NCBI GenBank assembly: GCA_947486475.1
Contig: CANKTR010000010.1
Span: 1 to 30,753 of the forward strand
Direction: 5' to 3'
From: Microbacteriaceae bacterium
GTDB taxonomy: Bacteria > Actinomycetota > Actinomycetes > Actinomycetales > Microbacteriaceae
DNA length: 30,753 nucleotides
In this document: piece after piece, positions 15,211 to 24,305 of the stretch
How positions within the stretch are numbered: position 1 is the first letter of the stretch
Layout of the letters: each line of letters begins with the position of its first letter
The notes under the pieces: generated by a model
What the model saw: the letters and a program-made list of their open reading frames with translations, nothing else
Database searches by the model: none
Told to the model about the DNA's origin: nothing
Translations under genes and position numbers: made by a program

Positions 15211-15903
15211 ATGACCTCGACTCCACAATTCCGTGACCCCGCCGATCTCGCGGGGATTCTCGGGGTGTCGATTCCCACGGAACTTCTCGAGCAGGCGCTC
15301 ACGCACCGCTCCTTCGCCTACGAGCACGGCGGCAGCCACTACGAGCGCCTCGAATTCCTCGGTGACGCGATCCTGCAACAGGTCATCACACTCGAACTGT
15401 ATGAACGCTTCAGAGACCTTCCCGAGGGTGACCTGTCAAAGCGCCGCGCGGCGCTCGTCAGCACCACCGCGCTCGCAGAAGTTGCGAGGTCAATCGACCT
15501 CGGTGGTTTCCTTCGACTCGGAAACGGCGAAATATCGACAGGCGGCCACGACAAGTCCTCGCTTCTTGCGGACGTCGTGGAATCGATCATCGGTGCCACG
15601 TATCTCAGCCTCGGTCAGCAGGCGGCGGCCGAGGTGGTCATCCGATTGGTCGGGCCGCTGTTCGATCAGTCCGACCGTTTCGGCATCTCGATGGACCACA
15701 AGACGGCTCTGCAGGAACACTGCGACCGACACTCGATGGGAAAGCCCGTCTACGCCATCACTTCGGAAGGCCCAGACCACTCGCGCGAGTTCCATGCCAC
15801 GGTCACGAGCGATGGAGTGACTCTCGGTGCCGGGAGCGGTTCGAGCAAGAAGAACGCCGAAGTCGCCGCCGCGCTGGAAGCGCTCGCCGAGTTGTCGCGA
15901 TAA
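15211..15903 (+). CDS. rnc: ribonuclease III
   Basis: Cleaves double-stranded RNA, including rRNA precursors and structured mRNAs. The 230-residue product has an endonuclease domain with the signature ERLEFLGD at 45-52 and catalytic acids Glu48, Asp52, Asp121 and Glu124 (DVVESIIGA), followed by a double-stranded RNA-binding domain from about residue 163 (DHKTALQE) to the end (KKNAEVAAALEAL). The ATG at 15211 has neither a clear Shine-Dalgarno sequence nor a close -10 hexamer; a 10-bp hairpin ends 10 bases upstream. mutM starts 3 bases after the stop. Confidence 0.97.
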   Translation: MTSTPQFRDPADLAGILGVSIPTELLEQALTHRSFAYEHGGSHYERLEFLGDAILQQVITLELYERFRDLPEGDLSKRRAALVSTTALAEVARSIDLGGFLRLGNGEISTGGHDKSSLLADVVESIIGATYLSLGQQAAAEVVIRLVGPLFDQSDRFGISMDHKTALQEHCDRHSMGKPVYAITSEGPDHSREFHATVTSDGVTLGAGSGSSKKNAEVAAALEALAELSR

Positions 15904-15906
15904 CCG

Positions 15907-16791
15907 ATGCCGGAACTTCCCGAGGTCGAGGTTGTTCGCCGAGGCCTGTTGACCCATCTCGTTGGTGCCCGCGTGACCGACGTCGCGGTGTTCGACGCCC
16001 GCGCACTCAAGCGGCACCCCGGAAGTGCCGCACATTTTGCGACCTCGTTGACGGGGGCCCGGATTGAGTCGGCGGTTCGACGCGGAAAATTCGTCTGGTG
16101 CCCGTTGGACTCTGGCGACGCTCTCGTCATCCACCTCGGCATGAGCGGTCAGATCCGCATTGTCGACGGTGAGCCCATTCGACACGAACGCGTTCGTCTC
16201 GTTCTCGACGGACGTCCATCGGTCGCGTTCGTCGACCAGCGTCTCTTTGGCTCACTCGCACTGGACTCCTTGGTTGACGGGCACAATGGATTTCCTGCCG
16301 GCCTCGGCTCGGACTCCTCCCTCATTCCGTCGTCGGTGACGCACATCGCCCGAGACATTCTCGACCCGGCACTCGATGTCAACGCGCTCATCGCCCGATT
16401 CCGGAAGCGCACGACCGGCGTCAAGGTCGCGATGCTCAACCAGGGGCTCGTCTCCGGAATCGGAAACATTTATGCCGATGAGGCATTGTGGGCGGCTCAG
16501 ATTCACTATGCGACGCCCGCCGACCGAATCCGACCGATTGATTACCGCCGACTGTTCGACGCTGTTCGTGCCGTGATGACCACGGCGCTCGACGCTGGCG
16601 GTACGTCGTTCGACGCGCTCTACGTCAACGTCAACGGTGAATCGGGGTACTTCGACGTGTCGCTCAACGCCTACGGTCAGGATGGCAAGCCCTGTGCGCG
16701 ATGTGACACGCTCATCGTCCGTCAACCGTGGCAGAACCGGTCGTCGCACTTTTGCCCGTCCTGTCAGCGGTCGGTGCGAATCCGCCGTTAG
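15907..16791 (+). CDS. mutM: formamidopyrimidine-DNA glycosylase (Fpg)
   Basis: Base-excision repair enzyme removing 8-oxoguanine and formamidopyrimidines and nicking the abasic site. The 294-residue product starts MPELPEVE, fixing the start since Pro2 is the nucleophile after Met removal and Glu3 is catalytic. Lys61 in RRGKF is the conserved active-site lysine. MLNQGLVSGIGNIYADEALW is the helix-two-turn-helix DNA-binding block. The C-terminal zinc finger has Cys263, Cys266, Cys283 and Cys286. It follows rnc by 3 bases with no separate promoter visible. The rnc-mutM-smc order is standard in actinobacteria. Confidence 0.97.
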   Translation: MPELPEVEVVRRGLLTHLVGARVTDVAVFDARALKRHPGSAAHFATSLTGARIESAVRRGKFVWCPLDSGDALVIHLGMSGQIRIVDGEPIRHERVRLVLDGRPSVAFVDQRLFGSLALDSLVDGHNGFPAGLGSDSSLIPSSVTHIARDILDPALDVNALIARFRKRTTGVKVAMLNQGLVSGIGNIYADEALWAAQIHYATPADRIRPIDYRRLFDAVRAVMTTALDAGGTSFDALYVNVNGESGYFDVSLNAYGQDGKPCARCDTLIVRQPWQNRSSHFCPSCQRSVRIRR

Positions 16792-16811
16792 TTTTCGCCG
16801 GAACTGTTCGG

Positions 16812-16817
16812 GATAAT
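16812..16817 (+). promoter_or_regulatory. -10-like GATAAT, leaderless-type promoter of smc
   Basis: GATAAT is 6 bases before the smc ATG at 16824, inside a 32-base gap after mutM. It differs from TANNNT only in its first base and keeps the spacing seen before other genes here. Confidence 0.45.
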
Positions 16818-16823
16818 GGTGAG

Positions 16824-19800
16824 ATGTATCTGAAGTCCCTGACCCTCAAGGGCTTCAAGTCGTTCGCTCAACCGACGACCTTCCAGTTCGAACCCGGGGT
16901 CACCGCTGTCGTCGGCCCTAACGGGTCGGGGAAGTCGAACGTCGTTGACGGACTCGCGTGGGTCATGGGCGAACAAGGCGCCAAGACACTGCGCGGCGGC
17001 AAAATGGACGATGTCATTTTCGCGGGAACGTCAACCCGCGGCCCGCTCGGTCGCGCCGAGGTCACATTAACCATCGACAACTCGGACGGCGCTCTGCCGA
17101 TCGAATACACCGAAGTGACGATTTCACGAATCCTGTTCCGCAACGGTCAGTCGGAATACGCCATCAACGGCGAGTCCTGCCGGCTTCTCGATGTCCAGGA
17201 ACTGCTGTCCGATTCGGGTTTGGGTCGCGAGATGCACGTCATCGTCGGTCAGGGTCGACTCGACACCGTCCTTTCAGCAACCCCCGAGGACCGCCGCGGT
17301 TTCATCGAAGAGGCCGCCGGAATCCTCAAGCACCGTCGTCGCAAGGAAAAGACGGTGCGCAAACTCGACGCAATGCAGGCGAATCTCACGCGTCTCACCG
17401 ACCTGTCGGGTGAAATTCGCCGCCAACTCAAGCCACTCGGTCAGCAGGCCGAAGTCGCTCGCGAGGCCCAGAACATCGCAGCCGTCGTTCGCGACGCTCG
17501 GGCTCGAATTCTCGCTGACGACGTCGTGTCCCTGCGCCGCGACCTCAACAATCACCAACAGACCGAAGCCGAACGTCAAACTGAGCGCATCGCCGTTGCC
17601 GACCAGCTCGACCACGTCTCGCTTCGGATTCGAACGCTCGAACACGATGTGACGTCGGATGCCGTCGACGGCCACCGCCGCGTGTCGTTCGAACTCGAGC
17701 AGGTACGCGAGAGATTCCGCAACCTCAGCCAGATCATTCGAGACCGCATCACGCTGTTGTCGCAGGACATTGCCGAGTCGACCCCCAACCTTGCGATTTC
17801 GGACGAGATGGTTGCGGCCGCGCGGGTCGAAGTCGACGCACTCGCGACGCAGGTTACGGGCATGGAAGCCAACGTCGGCGCAGCGGCCGCCACTACGGCC
17901 ACGGCTGCCGCGAACCTCGATGCCATCGACCACGAGATTGCCGAGCGGGGAGCGCTCATCACCCAGCACGACCTCGACCGCGCGTCACTCGAGGGTCTCG
18001 TCGACCTCGCGCGTTCCCGCGTCGCCAGTTCGCAGGGCGAATTGTTGCGCAGCGAAAGCGCCCGCGAAGCGGCCGCGATGCGTCAGTCCGAGGCTGAGTC
18101 GGCGCTGTCGGAAATCGACGACTCTCCCGGTGGAACAAACACGGAACTCGAAACCGCGGTCACGGCGGCGGACGCGCGAGTTCTTGAATTGCAATCGACG
18201 GTCGACGCCGATCGCGAAACCCTGCACACGCTCGAGCGCGAGCGCGATGCTCTCGCCGCTCGCGTGTCGGCGTTGTCATCGGCGTTGGAATCGAAGGACG
18301 GGCGCGATTCGGTCACGGGTCGCCGCGGAATTCGAGGGCTTGTCGCCGACAACATCACGGTGACCCCCGGTTTCGAGGCGGCGATTGCCGCCGCCCTGGG
18401 TGGTCTCGCCGACGCGATTCTGGCCGACACGCGGGACAGTGCCCTCGATGCACTCGCGCACGCGACCGAAACCGACGCGGGTCGCGTCGAAGTGGTGCTC
18501 GCGAATACGGAGGGTCCAGACCCACGAATCATCACCGTCGCTGGCGTTAGGTCGGCATCCGAACTCGTGAAAGGCCCGGCTGGAATTACCGGAGTTTTGG
18601 CACACACGTACGTCGCCGACGACCTCGCTGCCGCGCGAGCGGCGTGGCCAGCTATCGTCTCGGCGGGAATCGCCGATTCCGCGGTGTTGGTGACGCGCGC
18701 GGGTGAAGTGTTGACCCGATTTGTGTTGCGCGGTGGACACGGCGCCCAGCGCTCGCGAATCGAACTGGCCGGTGAGCGCGACGATGCGAAAACAACACTC
18801 GGAACCGTCTCGACCGAAATCGAACGCCGTCGCAACGCGCTCGACACACTTCGCGACGACCTGCAGTCAGCCAAGACCATTGCCGCGACGGCACTGGCCG
18901 ACTTGCGATCCGCCGACGCGCGCAACGCCGAAATCATCTCAGAGAAATCGAGGCTCCGAGCCCAAGCGGAAGCCGCCGGTTCGGAAATCGAGCGCATCAG
19001 TTCGGCACTCGATAAGGCGACGACGGCCGTCGACGAGGCCGGCGCCCACCTCGGGGACGCCGTGCGCGCGCTCGAGGCGTTCATTGCCGCACCGCGTCCG
19101 ACGCTCGACGCATCGTCGCGTGACAACGCCGTCATGGCCCTCGAGGCGGCCCGCGCGGCGGAACTGCAGGTTCGCATCGACATGGAAACAGTTCGCGAAC
19201 GTGTTCGGTCGGAGCGCGATCGGGCGGACGAGATGGCGCGCACCCTCGAAGCCGACCGCACGGCCGCTGCGGAGCGGGCGGCACAGCGCGTCCAACGCCG
19301 CGTCCAACTCGAGAACGCCGAGCGAATCTCGAGTGATATCCCGCCGATTCTTCTCGCTCTCGACGTGAGCGTCTCGGAGGCACAAGTCAAACTCGCCGAG
19401 GCGGAACGTGCTCGAGCCGCCAGTTCGGGCGAACTCACTGACCTTCGAGCCCGCGAGAACGAACTGAGGACGCGCCTGAGCGCCGTCACCGATGGTGTTC
19501 ACGGGCTCGAGATGCAGATCTACGAAAAGAAACTTCACCTCGGGAACCTTCTCGAAAGGGTCGCCGACGACATGGCGTTCACCGAAGAGGTCCTCGTCGA
19601 CGAATACGGCCCGGACACCCTCGTTCCCGTGTTGGGGGGCGACTCGGTTCCGTTTGTGCGAATCGAGCAAGAAGCGCGATTGAAGACTGCCGAGAAGTCG
19701 ATGGACCAACTCGGCCGGGTGAACCCGCTCGCGCTCGAGGAATTCGCGGCCCTCGAACAGCGCCACCAGTTCCTGACCGAACAGTTGGCCGACCTCGCCA

Positions 19801-20318
19801 AAACTCGACTCGACCTTTTGCAGATCATCGACGAACTCGACGACCGCATGCAGTCGATTTTCATCGACGCCTTCCGCGATACAAAGGCGGCGTTCGACGC
19901 GATTTTGCCGGTCCTGTTCCCCGGCGGAACGGGTCACCTCACTCTCACGGACCCGGATTCTCCGCTGACAACGGGAATCGAGGTCAGCGTCAAACCGGCC
20001 GGTAAGAAGATCGAGCGCCTGTCGCTGTTGTCGGGCGGTGAGCGGTCGCTCGCGGCGGCTGCCCTCCTCGTGGCCATCTTCAAGGCGCGCCCGTCGCCGT
20101 TCTACATCCTTGACGAGGTGGAAGCCGCTCTCGACGACGGGAACCTCGGCCGTCTTCTCAGCATCTTCGAAGAACTGCGCACCTCGTCGCAGTTGATCAT
20201 CATCACTCACCAGAAGCGCACGATGGAAATCGCCGACGCGCTCTACGGTGTATCGATGCGGGACGACGGGGTCAGTGCCGTCGTGGGCCAACGCATCTCA
20301 GCGAAGGTCGAAGCGTAG
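16824..20318 (+). CDS. smc: chromosome segregation protein SMC
   Basis: ATPase of the condensin complex (with ScpA and ScpB) that extrudes DNA loops and helps segregate origins. At 1164 residues it has the full SMC layout: Walker A GPNGSGKSN at 31-39 after the canonical start MYLKSLTLKGFKSF, an N-terminal coiled coil (about 170-500), a hinge domain (about 503-655, GLVADNITVTPGFEAAI), a returning coiled coil rich in Ala, Glu and Arg (about 680-1000), the ABC signature LSGGE at 1069-1073, and Walker B ILDEVEAALDD with Asp1097 and Glu1098. An upstream in-frame extension to 16728 overlaps mutM and is rejected. The stop codon TAG forms part of the -10-like hexamer for ftsY. Confidence 0.98.
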   Translation: MYLKSLTLKGFKSFAQPTTFQFEPGVTAVVGPNGSGKSNVVDGLAWVMGEQGAKTLRGGKMDDVIFAGTSTRGPLGRAEVTLTIDNSDGALPIEYTEVTISRILFRNGQSEYAINGESCRLLDVQELLSDSGLGREMHVIVGQGRLDTVLSATPEDRRGFIEEAAGILKHRRRKEKTVRKLDAMQANLTRLTDLSGEIRRQLKPLGQQAEVAREAQNIAAVVRDARARILADDVVSLRRDLNNHQQTEAERQTERIAVADQLDHVSLRIRTLEHDVTSDAVDGHRRVSFELEQVRERFRNLSQIIRDRITLLSQDIAESTPNLAISDEMVAAARVEVDALATQVTGMEANVGAAAATTATAAANLDAIDHEIAERGALITQHDLDRASLEGLVDLARSRVASSQGELLRSESAREAAAMRQSEAESALSEIDDSPGGTNTELETAVTAADARVLELQSTVDADRETLHTLERERDALAARVSALSSALESKDGRDSVTGRRGIRGLVADNITVTPGFEAAIAAALGGLADAILADTRDSALDALAHATETDAGRVEVVLANTEGPDPRIITVAGVRSASELVKGPAGITGVLAHTYVADDLAAARAAWPAIVSAGIADSAVLVTRAGEVLTRFVLRGGHGAQRSRIELAGERDDAKTTLGTVSTEIERRRNALDTLRDDLQSAKTIAATALADLRSADARNAEIISEKSRLRAQAEAAGSEIERISSALDKATTAVDEAGAHLGDAVRALEAFIAAPRPTLDASSRDNAVMALEAARAAELQVRIDMETVRERVRSERDRADEMARTLEADRTAAAERAAQRVQRRVQLENAERISSDIPPILLALDVSVSEAQVKLAEAERARAASSGELTDLRARENELRTRLSAVTDGVHGLEMQIYEKKLHLGNLLERVADDMAFTEEVLVDEYGPDTLVPVLGGDSVPFVRIEQEARLKTAEKSMDQLGRVNPLALEEFAALEQRHQFLTEQLADLAKTRLDLLQIIDELDDRMQSIFIDAFRDTKAAFDAILPVLFPGGTGHLTLTDPDSPLTTGIEVSVKPAGKKIERLSLLSGGERSLAAAALLVAIFKARPSPFYILDEVEAALDDGNLGRLLSIFEELRTSSQLIIITHQKRTMEIADALYGVSMRDDGVSAVVGQRISAKVEA

Positions 20319-20321
20319 GCT
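20316..20321 (+). promoter_or_regulatory. -10-like TAGGCT made from the smc stop codon, leaderless-type promoter of ftsY
   Basis: The smc stop TAG plus GCT gives TAGGCT, 6 bases before the ftsY ATG at 20328. The same hexamer occurs at the murA stop. Confidence 0.45.
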
Positions 20322-20327
20322 CGGCAC

Positions 20328-21203
20328 ATGGCGTGGTCCTTTTCCAAGGCGTTCAAGAACCTCTTTTCGGGGGCGCGACAGATCGAGCCCCAGGATTGGG
20401 AAGACCTCGAGGACACTCTGTTGCAGGCCGACTTCGGCCCGCGTGTGACGGACGAGGTCATCGAGGCTGTCCACGCGATCGCGGACGTGTCCGCGACCCT
20501 CGACACTGATGATCTTCGTCGTATCCTCGGCGAAGTCCTCGAAGAACGCCTCGACGCCTTTGATCCGACGCTCTCGTTGGCATCCGAACCAGGGAAACCC
20601 GCTGTCGTGCTCGTTGTCGGTGTCAACGGGGTTGGCAAGACCACGACCATCGGCAAGTTCGCGAAGTTCATCGCCATGCGCGGCAAGCGCGTTCTCATCG
20701 GCGCGGCCGACACCTTTCGCGCCGCAGCCGTCGATCAACTAACCACCTGGGCTGAGCGGGCCGGCGTTGACATCGTCAAACCGCAACAGGACGGGCAAGA
20801 CCCGGCCGCCGTCGCCTTTCAGACGGTCGAGCGCGCGATTGCCGACGGTCACGAAATCGTCATGATCGACACTGCTGGCCGACTGCACAACAAGTCCGGG
20901 CTGATGGACGAACTCGCCAAGATCAAACGCGTGGTCGAGAAGAGCGTTCCGATCGCCGAGGTACTTCTCGTTCTTGATGCGACGACGGGTCAGAACGGGC
21001 TCAATCAGGCGGAGGCGTTTCTCGAACAGGCCGGAGTCACCGGTTTGGTTCTCACGAAACTCGACGGAAGCGCCCGCGGTGGCTTCGTCTTCGCGGTTCA
21101 GGAACTCACGGGTATTCCCGTCAAACTCGTCGGGCAGGGCGAGGGCATCGATGACCTCACCGGATTCACGCCGCACGTGTTTGTCCGCCAGTTACTCGAG
21201 TAA
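20328..21203 (+). CDS. ftsY: signal recognition particle receptor FtsY
   Basis: SRP receptor GTPase that docks ribosome-SRP complexes at the membrane. The 291-residue product lacks the long acidic A domain of E. coli FtsY and begins with an amphipathic segment, MAWSFSKAFKNLFSGA, a likely membrane-targeting helix. GTPase motifs are GVNGVGKTT at 98-106, DTFRAAA, DTAGRLHNK, and TKLDGSARGG, with VGQGEGIDDLTGF near the C-terminus. Both FtsY and its partner Ffh are in this window (ffh starts 540 bases downstream), separated by a carbonic-anhydrase-like gene. A -10-like hexamer overlapping the smc stop lies 6 bases upstream and no Shine-Dalgarno sequence is seen. Confidence 0.97.
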   Translation: MAWSFSKAFKNLFSGARQIEPQDWEDLEDTLLQADFGPRVTDEVIEAVHAIADVSATLDTDDLRRILGEVLEERLDAFDPTLSLASEPGKPAVVLVVGVNGVGKTTTIGKFAKFIAMRGKRVLIGAADTFRAAAVDQLTTWAERAGVDIVKPQQDGQDPAAVAFQTVERAIADGHEIVMIDTAGRLHNKSGLMDELAKIKRVVEKSVPIAEVLLVLDATTGQNGLNQAEAFLEQAGVTGLVLTKLDGSARGGFVFAVQELTGIPVKLVGQGEGIDDLTGFTPHVFVRQLLE

Positions 21204-21208
21204 CCGCA

Positions 21209-21214
21209 TACTCT
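21209..21214 (+). promoter_or_regulatory. -10-like TACTCT, leaderless-type promoter of the carbonic-anhydrase-like gene
   Basis: TACTCT lies in the 18-base gap after ftsY, 7 bases before the ATG at 21222. Confidence 0.45.
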
Positions 21215-21221
21215 TGAGGGC

Positions 21222-21731
21222 ATGAAGCGCGCATTCGATGGACACGAGCCCGTTGTGGCGGACGGTGCATGGATCGCACCCAGTGCAACTCTTGTCGGCC
21301 GCGTGACAATCGGCTCGAATGCCTCCGTTTTTTTCGGAGCGGTTCTGCGCGGAGACGTCAATTCCATTTCGCTCGGTGACGGCTCGAACATTCAAGACAA
21401 CGTCGCGGTTCACTGTGACGACGACAAACCGACCGTCATTGGCAACGGTGTTTCGATCGGCCACTCGGCCGTCGTTCACGGCTGCACCATCGGCGACGAT
21501 TGCCTCATTGGAATGAACGCGACGGTGTTGTCCGGGGCGGTCATCGGAAACGAATCATTGATCGCCGCGGGCTCTGTCGTCCTCGAGGGAACGGTCATTC
21601 CGCCTCGGTCACTCGTCGCTGGAGTTCCCGGCAAAGTGCGTCGCGAGCTGACCGATGCCGAGGTTGAGGATATTCGCCACAACGGCATCCAGTACCGCGA
21701 ACTCAGTCTCCAACACTCGCTCGAAGACTAG
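21222..21731 (+). CDS. gamma carbonic anhydrase family protein (left-handed beta-helix)
   Basis: A 169-residue hexapeptide-repeat protein of the YrdA/PaaY/gamma-carbonic-anhydrase group. Repeated [LIV]-G-x4 turns (for example ATLVGRVTIGSNASV) build a left-handed beta-helix; the family forms trimers with zinc or iron bound between subunits. The three metal-binding histidines are His64 (VAVHCDD), His81 and His86 (IGHSAVVHG). Arg43 and Asp45 in LRGDVN and Gln58 and Asp59 in NIQDN match family residues. Some members hydrate CO2, others are acyltransferases or thioesterases, or are inactive, so the reaction is not certain. It lies between ftsY and ffh. Its stop TAG plus TCT makes a TAGTCT hexamer before ffh. 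Confidence 0.9.
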   Translation: MKRAFDGHEPVVADGAWIAPSATLVGRVTIGSNASVFFGAVLRGDVNSISLGDGSNIQDNVAVHCDDDKPTVIGNGVSIGHSAVVHGCTIGDDCLIGMNATVLSGAVIGNESLIAAGSVVLEGTVIPPRSLVAGVPGKVRRELTDAEVEDIRHNGIQYRELSLQHSLED

Positions 21732-21743
21732 TCTGGAGGGGTT
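21729..21743 (+). promoter_or_regulatory. -10-like TAGTCT at a stop codon plus Shine-Dalgarno of ffh
   Basis: The upstream gene's TAG stop plus TCT (21729-21734) forms TAGTCT. It is followed directly by GGAGGGG (21735-21741), a good ribosome binding site just before the ffh ATG at 21744. The spacing of 9 leaves open whether the mRNA is leaderless or has a short leader. Confidence 0.4.
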
Positions 21744-23291
21744 ATGGCCGTCTTTGGAACCCTCTCTGAGAAACTGACCTCGGCGCTGTCGAGCCTCCGA
21801 ACAAAGGGGAAACTCAGCGCAACTGACGTCGACGGAACCGTCCGCGAGATTCGCCGAGCGCTGCTCGATGCCGACGTTTCGCTCGAGGTCGTCAAATCGT
21901 TTACGGGCAAGATTCGCGATCGCGCGTTGTCGGATGATGTCAATAAGGCGCTCAACCCGGCACAACAGGTCGTTCAGATCGTCAACGAGGAACTCGTCGA
22001 AATTCTGGGCGGCGCGCAGTCGAAATTAACCTTCGCCAAGACTCCTCCCACCGTCATCATGCTCGCTGGTCTTCAGGGTTCCGGTAAGACGACGTTTGCG
22101 GGGAAACTCGCCAAGTACCTCAAGGCGCAGGGCCACACCCCCGTCCTGGTCGCGTGTGACCTTCAACGACCCAACGCTGTCACGCAGTTGACCGTGGTCG
22201 CGGAACAAGCGGGCGTTCAGATTTTCGCCCCCGAGCCGGGAAACGGCAAGGGGAACCCCGTCGCGGTCGCCAAGAACGGCGTGAAGTTCGCTAAGCAAAA
22301 GCTTTACGACACCGTCATCATCGACACCGCGGGACGACTCGGTGTCGATGAGGCCCTTATGCGCGAAGCCCGAGCCGTTCGCGACGCAACGAATCCCGAC
22401 GAGGTTCTTTTTGTTCTCGACGCGATGATCGGTCAGGACGCGGTCATCACCGCGAAGGCCTTCCAGGACGGCGTCGACTTCACAGGGGTTGTCCTGACCA
22501 AGCTCGACGGTGACGCCCGCGGTGGTGCAGCACTGTCGGTTCGCGGACTAACCGACCGACCCATCGTTTTCGCTTCGACCGGCGAAAGCCTCGACGCGCT
22601 AGAGCCCTTCTATCCCGACCGAATGGCGAGTCGAATTCTTGACCTCGGTGACATCCTCACGCTCATCGAACAGGCACAAAAGAACTTCGACGAAGACGAC
22701 GCGAACAAGGTCGCCGAAAAGATCCAGTCGAACACGTTCACCCTTCAGGACTTCCTCGAACAGTTACAACAGGTTCGCAAGATGGGGTCGATGAAGGGAC
22801 TCCTCGGCATGATGCCGGGAGCGGGCAAGATGCGCGAACAGATCGACAACTTCGACGAGAAGGACATCGACCGCACGGAAGCGATCATTCGCTCGATGAC
22901 GCCCGCCGAGCGAGAGAACCCCAAGGTGCTCAACGGCTCGCGCCGGCTTCGCATCGCGAAGGGTTCGGGAATGACGGTCACCGATGTGAACCAACTCGTC
23001 ATCCGATTCGAATCCGCCGCCAAGATGATAAAGACGGTCGCCAAGGGCGGCACCCCGAACATCCCCGGGATGGGACCGATCCCCGGGCCTCGCCCCAAAG
23101 GCAAAGCGGTCACCGCCAAGAAGAGTTCGCGGTCGGGAAACCCCGCCAAGCGCGCGGCAGAGAACGCGGCGATTCAATCGGCTCCTGCCGGCGGCGGAAA
23201 CCGTTTCGGGGTCGGTGCCGAACCGACTCCCGAGGTGAACGACAAAGACATGGAGACCATGCGTCGCCTTCTCGAACGCGGCGGTTTTTGA
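21744..23291 (+). CDS. ffh: signal recognition particle protein Ffh
   Basis: The SRP54 GTPase; with 4.5S RNA it binds signal sequences on ribosomes and hands them to FtsY. The 515-residue product has an N domain helical bundle (1-95), a G domain with GLQGSGKTT at 109-117, DTAGR at 194-198 and TKLDGDARGG at 252-261, and a methionine-rich M domain (about 325-440) including KMGSMKGLLGMMPGAGKM and the RNA-binding helix region GSRRLRIAKGSGMTVTDVN. The C-terminal tail (about 445-515) is Gly/Pro/Lys-rich and probably disordered. The stop codon overlaps the TTG start of the downstream transporter gene. Confidence 0.98.
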   Translation: MAVFGTLSEKLTSALSSLRTKGKLSATDVDGTVREIRRALLDADVSLEVVKSFTGKIRDRALSDDVNKALNPAQQVVQIVNEELVEILGGAQSKLTFAKTPPTVIMLAGLQGSGKTTFAGKLAKYLKAQGHTPVLVACDLQRPNAVTQLTVVAEQAGVQIFAPEPGNGKGNPVAVAKNGVKFAKQKLYDTVIIDTAGRLGVDEALMREARAVRDATNPDEVLFVLDAMIGQDAVITAKAFQDGVDFTGVVLTKLDGDARGGAALSVRGLTDRPIVFASTGESLDALEPFYPDRMASRILDLGDILTLIEQAQKNFDEDDANKVAEKIQSNTFTLQDFLEQLQQVRKMGSMKGLLGMMPGAGKMREQIDNFDEKDIDRTEAIIRSMTPAERENPKVLNGSRRLRIAKGSGMTVTDVNQLVIRFESAAKMIKTVAKGGTPNIPGMGPIPGPRPKGKAVTAKKSSRSGNPAKRAAENAAIQSAPAGGGNRFGVGAEPTPEVNDKDMETMRRLLERGGF

Positions 23292-24157
23292 GCAACGACC
23301 GAATCTCGCCGAAGGTTCTTGTCGCCATCATCGGAACCGTCCTCGCGTGGTCGAGCGCTTTCGTGGTCATTCGCGCGGTGCTGCCAGTCTTTGCGCCAGG
23401 CGAACTCGCGTTCCTCCGCCAACTTGTGGCTGTCCCGTTGCTGGCCGTATGGATGATCGGGCAGAAGTGGCTCTGGCCGACGGTTCGCGAATGGGTTCTC
23501 ATCACGATTTTTGGACTGACCTGGTTTTCTATTTATATCGTTGCGCTCAACACCGCCGAACAGACAATCGATGCGGGGACCGCGTCATTCATCGTCAACA
23601 TCGGGCCGTTGCTCATTGCCGTCGGGGCTTTTATGTTCCTCGGTGAGAAACTTCCTCGGAACCTTCTCGCCGGTGCTCTCATCGCCTTGGCCGGGGTCGG
23701 TCTGATCGCGTGGGGCACGTCATCGAGCGATCGAGTGGATCTCGTCGGGGTGCTGTGGGCGCTCGTTGCGACCGTGACCTACGCTGTCGGCGTCCTCACC
23801 CAGAAGCCGGCGCTCAAACGCTTGTCGTCGAACCAAGTGACGTTACTGGGGGCCGCAATCGCGCTGATTCCCCTGTTCTGGTGGGCACCGGAGGCACTCG
23901 TGCACGTGCAGACGGCACCGGCTGACGCAATTGTCGGAGCCATCTGGCTGGGCGCAATTCCGACCGCGCTGGGCTTCGGGCTCTGGGGGTATGCGCTCAA
24001 GAGAATGCCGGCCGGACGCCTTGGCGTGTCAACCTACGTGGTCCCGCCGCTCGTGATTGTTGAGTCCGCGATCCTGCTCGGTGAATGGCCGCACCCCATC
24101 GCAATCGTCGGCGGGCTCATCGCCTTGGCGGGTGTGTGGTGGTCGCGTAGGGCGTGA
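23288..24157 (+). CDS. EamA/DMT family transporter
   Basis: A 289-residue integral membrane protein with about ten hydrophobic segments in two EamA repeats, typical of the drug/metabolite transporter superfamily. Visible markers are WSSAFVVIRAVLPVFAPGELAFLRQL in the first repeat and the glutamate-containing helix VESAILLGEWPHP in the second. Substrates of this family are mostly amino acids or small metabolites; the one here is unknown. The start is TTG 23288 in a TTGA overlap with the ffh stop; there is no earlier candidate and no internal ATG or GTG before the first membrane helix, so coupling to ffh is likely. Insertion of a transporter between ffh and rpsP is an accessory feature, not a conserved part of this cluster. 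Confidence 0.88.
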   Translation: MSNDRISPKVLVAIIGTVLAWSSAFVVIRAVLPVFAPGELAFLRQLVAVPLLAVWMIGQKWLWPTVREWVLITIFGLTWFSIYIVALNTAEQTIDAGTASFIVNIGPLLIAVGAFMFLGEKLPRNLLAGALIALAGVGLIAWGTSSSDRVDLVGVLWALVATVTYAVGVLTQKPALKRLSSNQVTLLGAAIALIPLFWWAPEALVHVQTAPADAIVGAIWLGAIPTALGFGLWGYALKRMPAGRLGVSTYVVPPLVIVESAILLGEWPHPIAIVGGLIALAGVWWSRRA

Positions 24158-24305
24158 TTGGCTAACTCAGGCTTTTTCTGGCAGACTAAAGACTTGTGTC
24201 CATCTCGTAGGACCCTCTAACCCTGCGAAATGGCGTCCTGCTTCCGCATTCGAGCAACCCCACGCTTGAACCGCGGTGCGTCATCGCAAACAAATCTGGA
24301 GAATC
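24158..24305 (+). promoter_or_regulatory. upstream region and leader of the rpsP operon
   Basis: This 148-base gap precedes rpsP. TTGGCT (24158-24163) and CAGACT (24182-24187) are spaced 18 bases apart and could be a weak promoter. In the predicted leader, GTAGGAC (24207-24213) can pair with GTCCTGC (24235-24241), seven pairs with one G.T. A Shine-Dalgarno GGAG lies 4 bases before the GTG at 24306. The promoter call is tentative. Confidence 0.3.

Noticed and set aside
16728..16823. Longer N-terminus for Smc
   Set aside because: It overlaps the mutM zinc finger; Smc proteins begin at MYLKSLTLKGFKSF, encoded from 16824.
18083..19489. 468-codon minus-strand frame inside smc
   Set aside because: Antisense shadow of the coiled-coil region, rich in Ser, Arg and Ala, with no recognisable domain; smc on the plus strand is intact.
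21732..21743. 4.5S (SRP) RNA gene next to ffh
   Set aside because: There is no intergenic space near ffh or ftsY long enough to hold it.
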